The position numbers and the translations under genes were made by a program. This document shows, piece by piece, positions 12,954-13,867 of a DNA stretch of 13,867 nucleotides. Source of the DNA: Bacteriovoracaceae bacterium (GTDB lineage Bacteria > Bdellovibrionota > Bacteriovoracia > Bacteriovoracales > Bacteriovoracaceae). Where the stretch lies: positions 1 to 13,867 of the forward strand of contig CANEVK010000032.1 in NCBI GenBank assembly GCA_947442115.1, read 5' to 3'. Under the pieces are notes generated by a model. That model ran no database searches. It saw only the letters and a list, made by a program, of their open reading frames with translations, and was not told the origin of the DNA. Numbering within the stretch: the stretch's first letter is position 1; each line of letters begins with the position of its first letter.

Positions 12954-13867
12954 ATAAAACAAGACGCTGGTTTTATGCTCTCACCCTTCTTTGGGTACTC
13001 ATGCTCCTTGGACTTGGCTCATGGTGGCTCTATCTCGTTTTTAAATTACACACCAGTCTTAGTTTGATCAATCTTCCTGAAATTGGTTCTCAGGCCAAGT
13101 TTCTTAATATGATGAAATGGGAAGGCTCTTTCTTTTTTATTTTCCTCACTCTTTTAGGTAGCTCCTTAGTCGTCATGTACCTGAGGGACATGAAGAAGAC
13201 CAATGCCATGCAAGCCTTCTTTGCCTCTTTATCCCATGAATTAAAAACTCCACTTGCTTCCATGCGTTTGCAATCAGAAGTGATCAAAGATCTTATCGAG
13301 GATGAAACTCACTCTCATGAAAAGCTTTCAGAACTTGCAGCAAGATTAATTGAAGATACTTCTAAGCTTGAAAGTGAACTAGAAAAAAGTCTTCAACTCT
13401 CCAGGATTGAGAGAGATGGAGAGCTTAACTTAGCTCCTGTAAGTCTTGAGAGGTATTTAAAACGCTATCAGCAAAAACTACCTTCTGGAATCACCATTGA
13501 ATTAAATCTTCAGGATCATGCGACTGAAATTATGGCCGATGAACTGGCCTTAAATGTGATTTTTAGAAATCTTATCGAAAATACTATTCGGCACAACCCT
13601 TCTTCTACAAAAATTGTAGTTTCGACCCAACCACAATTTGATCAGATAAAACTTACCTACACTGACGGCGGCGGCTATTTTAAGGGCAATATTCATCGAC
13701 TTGGTGAACTTTTCTATAAATTTAATTCAACTAAGGGTAGCGGGATCGGTCTGTACTTAATTAAAAATTTAATGCGCAAGATGCATGGTCAGTTGATCAT
13801 TCATCAAAATCATAACTTAGAATTCCACCTCATTTTCAAGAAGATAAGTGGAGAAGCTCATGCCTAA
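12944..13867 (+). CDS. Membrane sensor histidine kinase
   Basis: The 307-residue protein has two membrane segments (about 10-33 and 62-80) with a loop of only some 28 residues, so it lacks a periplasmic sensor domain. The dimerisation helix carries FFASLSHELKTPLASM with phospho-acceptor H98. Residues 205-220 hold the N box (NLIENTIRHN), DGGG at 241-244 is the G1 box, FYKFNSTKGSGIGLYLIK at 257-274 combines F and G2 boxes. All boxes are intact, so it should autophosphorylate. Signals may be read within the membrane or by a partner. It overlaps hemL by 10 bases and so belongs to the haem operon. AGAGG stands only 2 bases before the ATG, so re-initiation after hemL is likely. The TAA stop is the last three bases of the window. 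Confidence 0.93.
   Translation: MELNKTRRWFYALTLLWVLMLLGLGSWWLYLVFKLHTSLSLINLPEIGSQAKFLNMMKWEGSFFFIFLTLLGSSLVVMYLRDMKKTNAMQAFFASLSHELKTPLASMRLQSEVIKDLIEDETHSHEKLSELAARLIEDTSKLESELEKSLQLSRIERDGELNLAPVSLERYLKRYQQKLPSGITIELNLQDHATEIMADELALNVIFRNLIENTIRHNPSSTKIVVSTQPQFDQIKLTYTDGGGYFKGNIHRLGELFYKFNSTKGSGIGLYLIKNLMRKMHGQLIIHQNHNLEFHLIFKKISGEAHA
13860..13867 (+). CDS. Possible first codons of a downstream gene, perhaps the partner response regulator
   Basis: ATGCCTAA occupies the last eight bases, out of frame with the kinase. GGAG lies 6 bases before the ATG (13850-13853), and the pattern repeats the overlapping gene starts of this operon. Histidine kinases are often paired with an adjacent response regulator, so that is the likely identity, but only two codons are visible. 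Confidence 0.35.

Noticed and set aside
1..13867. CRISPR arrays, insertion sequences, tRNA or rRNA genes
   Set aside because: I saw no regular direct repeats, transposase-like frames, terminal inverted repeats or tRNA-like motifs. Gene spacing is compact with no gap above 200 bases.

Overview
The window looks like a core-genome stretch of an AT-rich Gram-negative bacterium. A type II secretion GspM/GspN pair, an IHF-type protein followed by a MerR regulator, C5-pathway haem genes and low GC (judged by eye, not counted) fit the predatory Bdellovibrionota, especially the Bacteriovoracia. That placement is inference from gene content. I see no mobile element, CRISPR array, tRNA or rRNA.

Layout. 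(1) 1-1278, plus strand: the end of a type II secretion operon, gspM-like (cut by the left edge) then gspN-like. (2) 1280-3616, minus strand: a translation block infC-rpmI-rplT, closed by a strong terminator, then an IHF/HU protein with an acidic tail and a MerR-type regulator. infC has no ATG, GTG or TTG start that gives a full-length protein. The well-placed start is ATA at 3541 behind a GGAGG, which restores 31 conserved N-terminal residues. A terminator-like hairpin separates infC from rpmI. (3) 3629-6983, minus strand: a tight operon of a CBS-less IMP dehydrogenase/GMP reductase-family enzyme, a short PlsB-type glycerol-3-phosphate acyltransferase and an unrecognised 149-residue protein. 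(4) 7071-9049, minus strand: a small unrecognised membrane protein and a Na+/phosphate cotransporter with a PhoU-like tail. (5) 9223-13867, plus strand: a tightly packed haem operon of a compact glutamyl-tRNA reductase, a HemC-HemD fusion, HemL and a membrane histidine kinase. A further gene appears to start in the last bases of the window.

How the genes work together. HemA and HemL make 5-aminolevulinate from glutamyl-tRNA. The HemC-HemD fusion would later turn porphobilinogen into uroporphyrinogen III; HemB, which acts between them, is not in the window. The kinase overlaps hemL and is probably co-expressed, so it may link a two-component signal to tetrapyrrole supply. The guaC-like/plsB operon joins purine-nucleotide balance to the first step of phospholipid synthesis.

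The points most worth checking are the ATA start of infC, the structured infC-rpmI spacer, the shortened glutamyl-tRNA reductase, and the kinase inside the haem operon. I found no clearly new multi-gene system; most genes belong to known families with unusual architectures.
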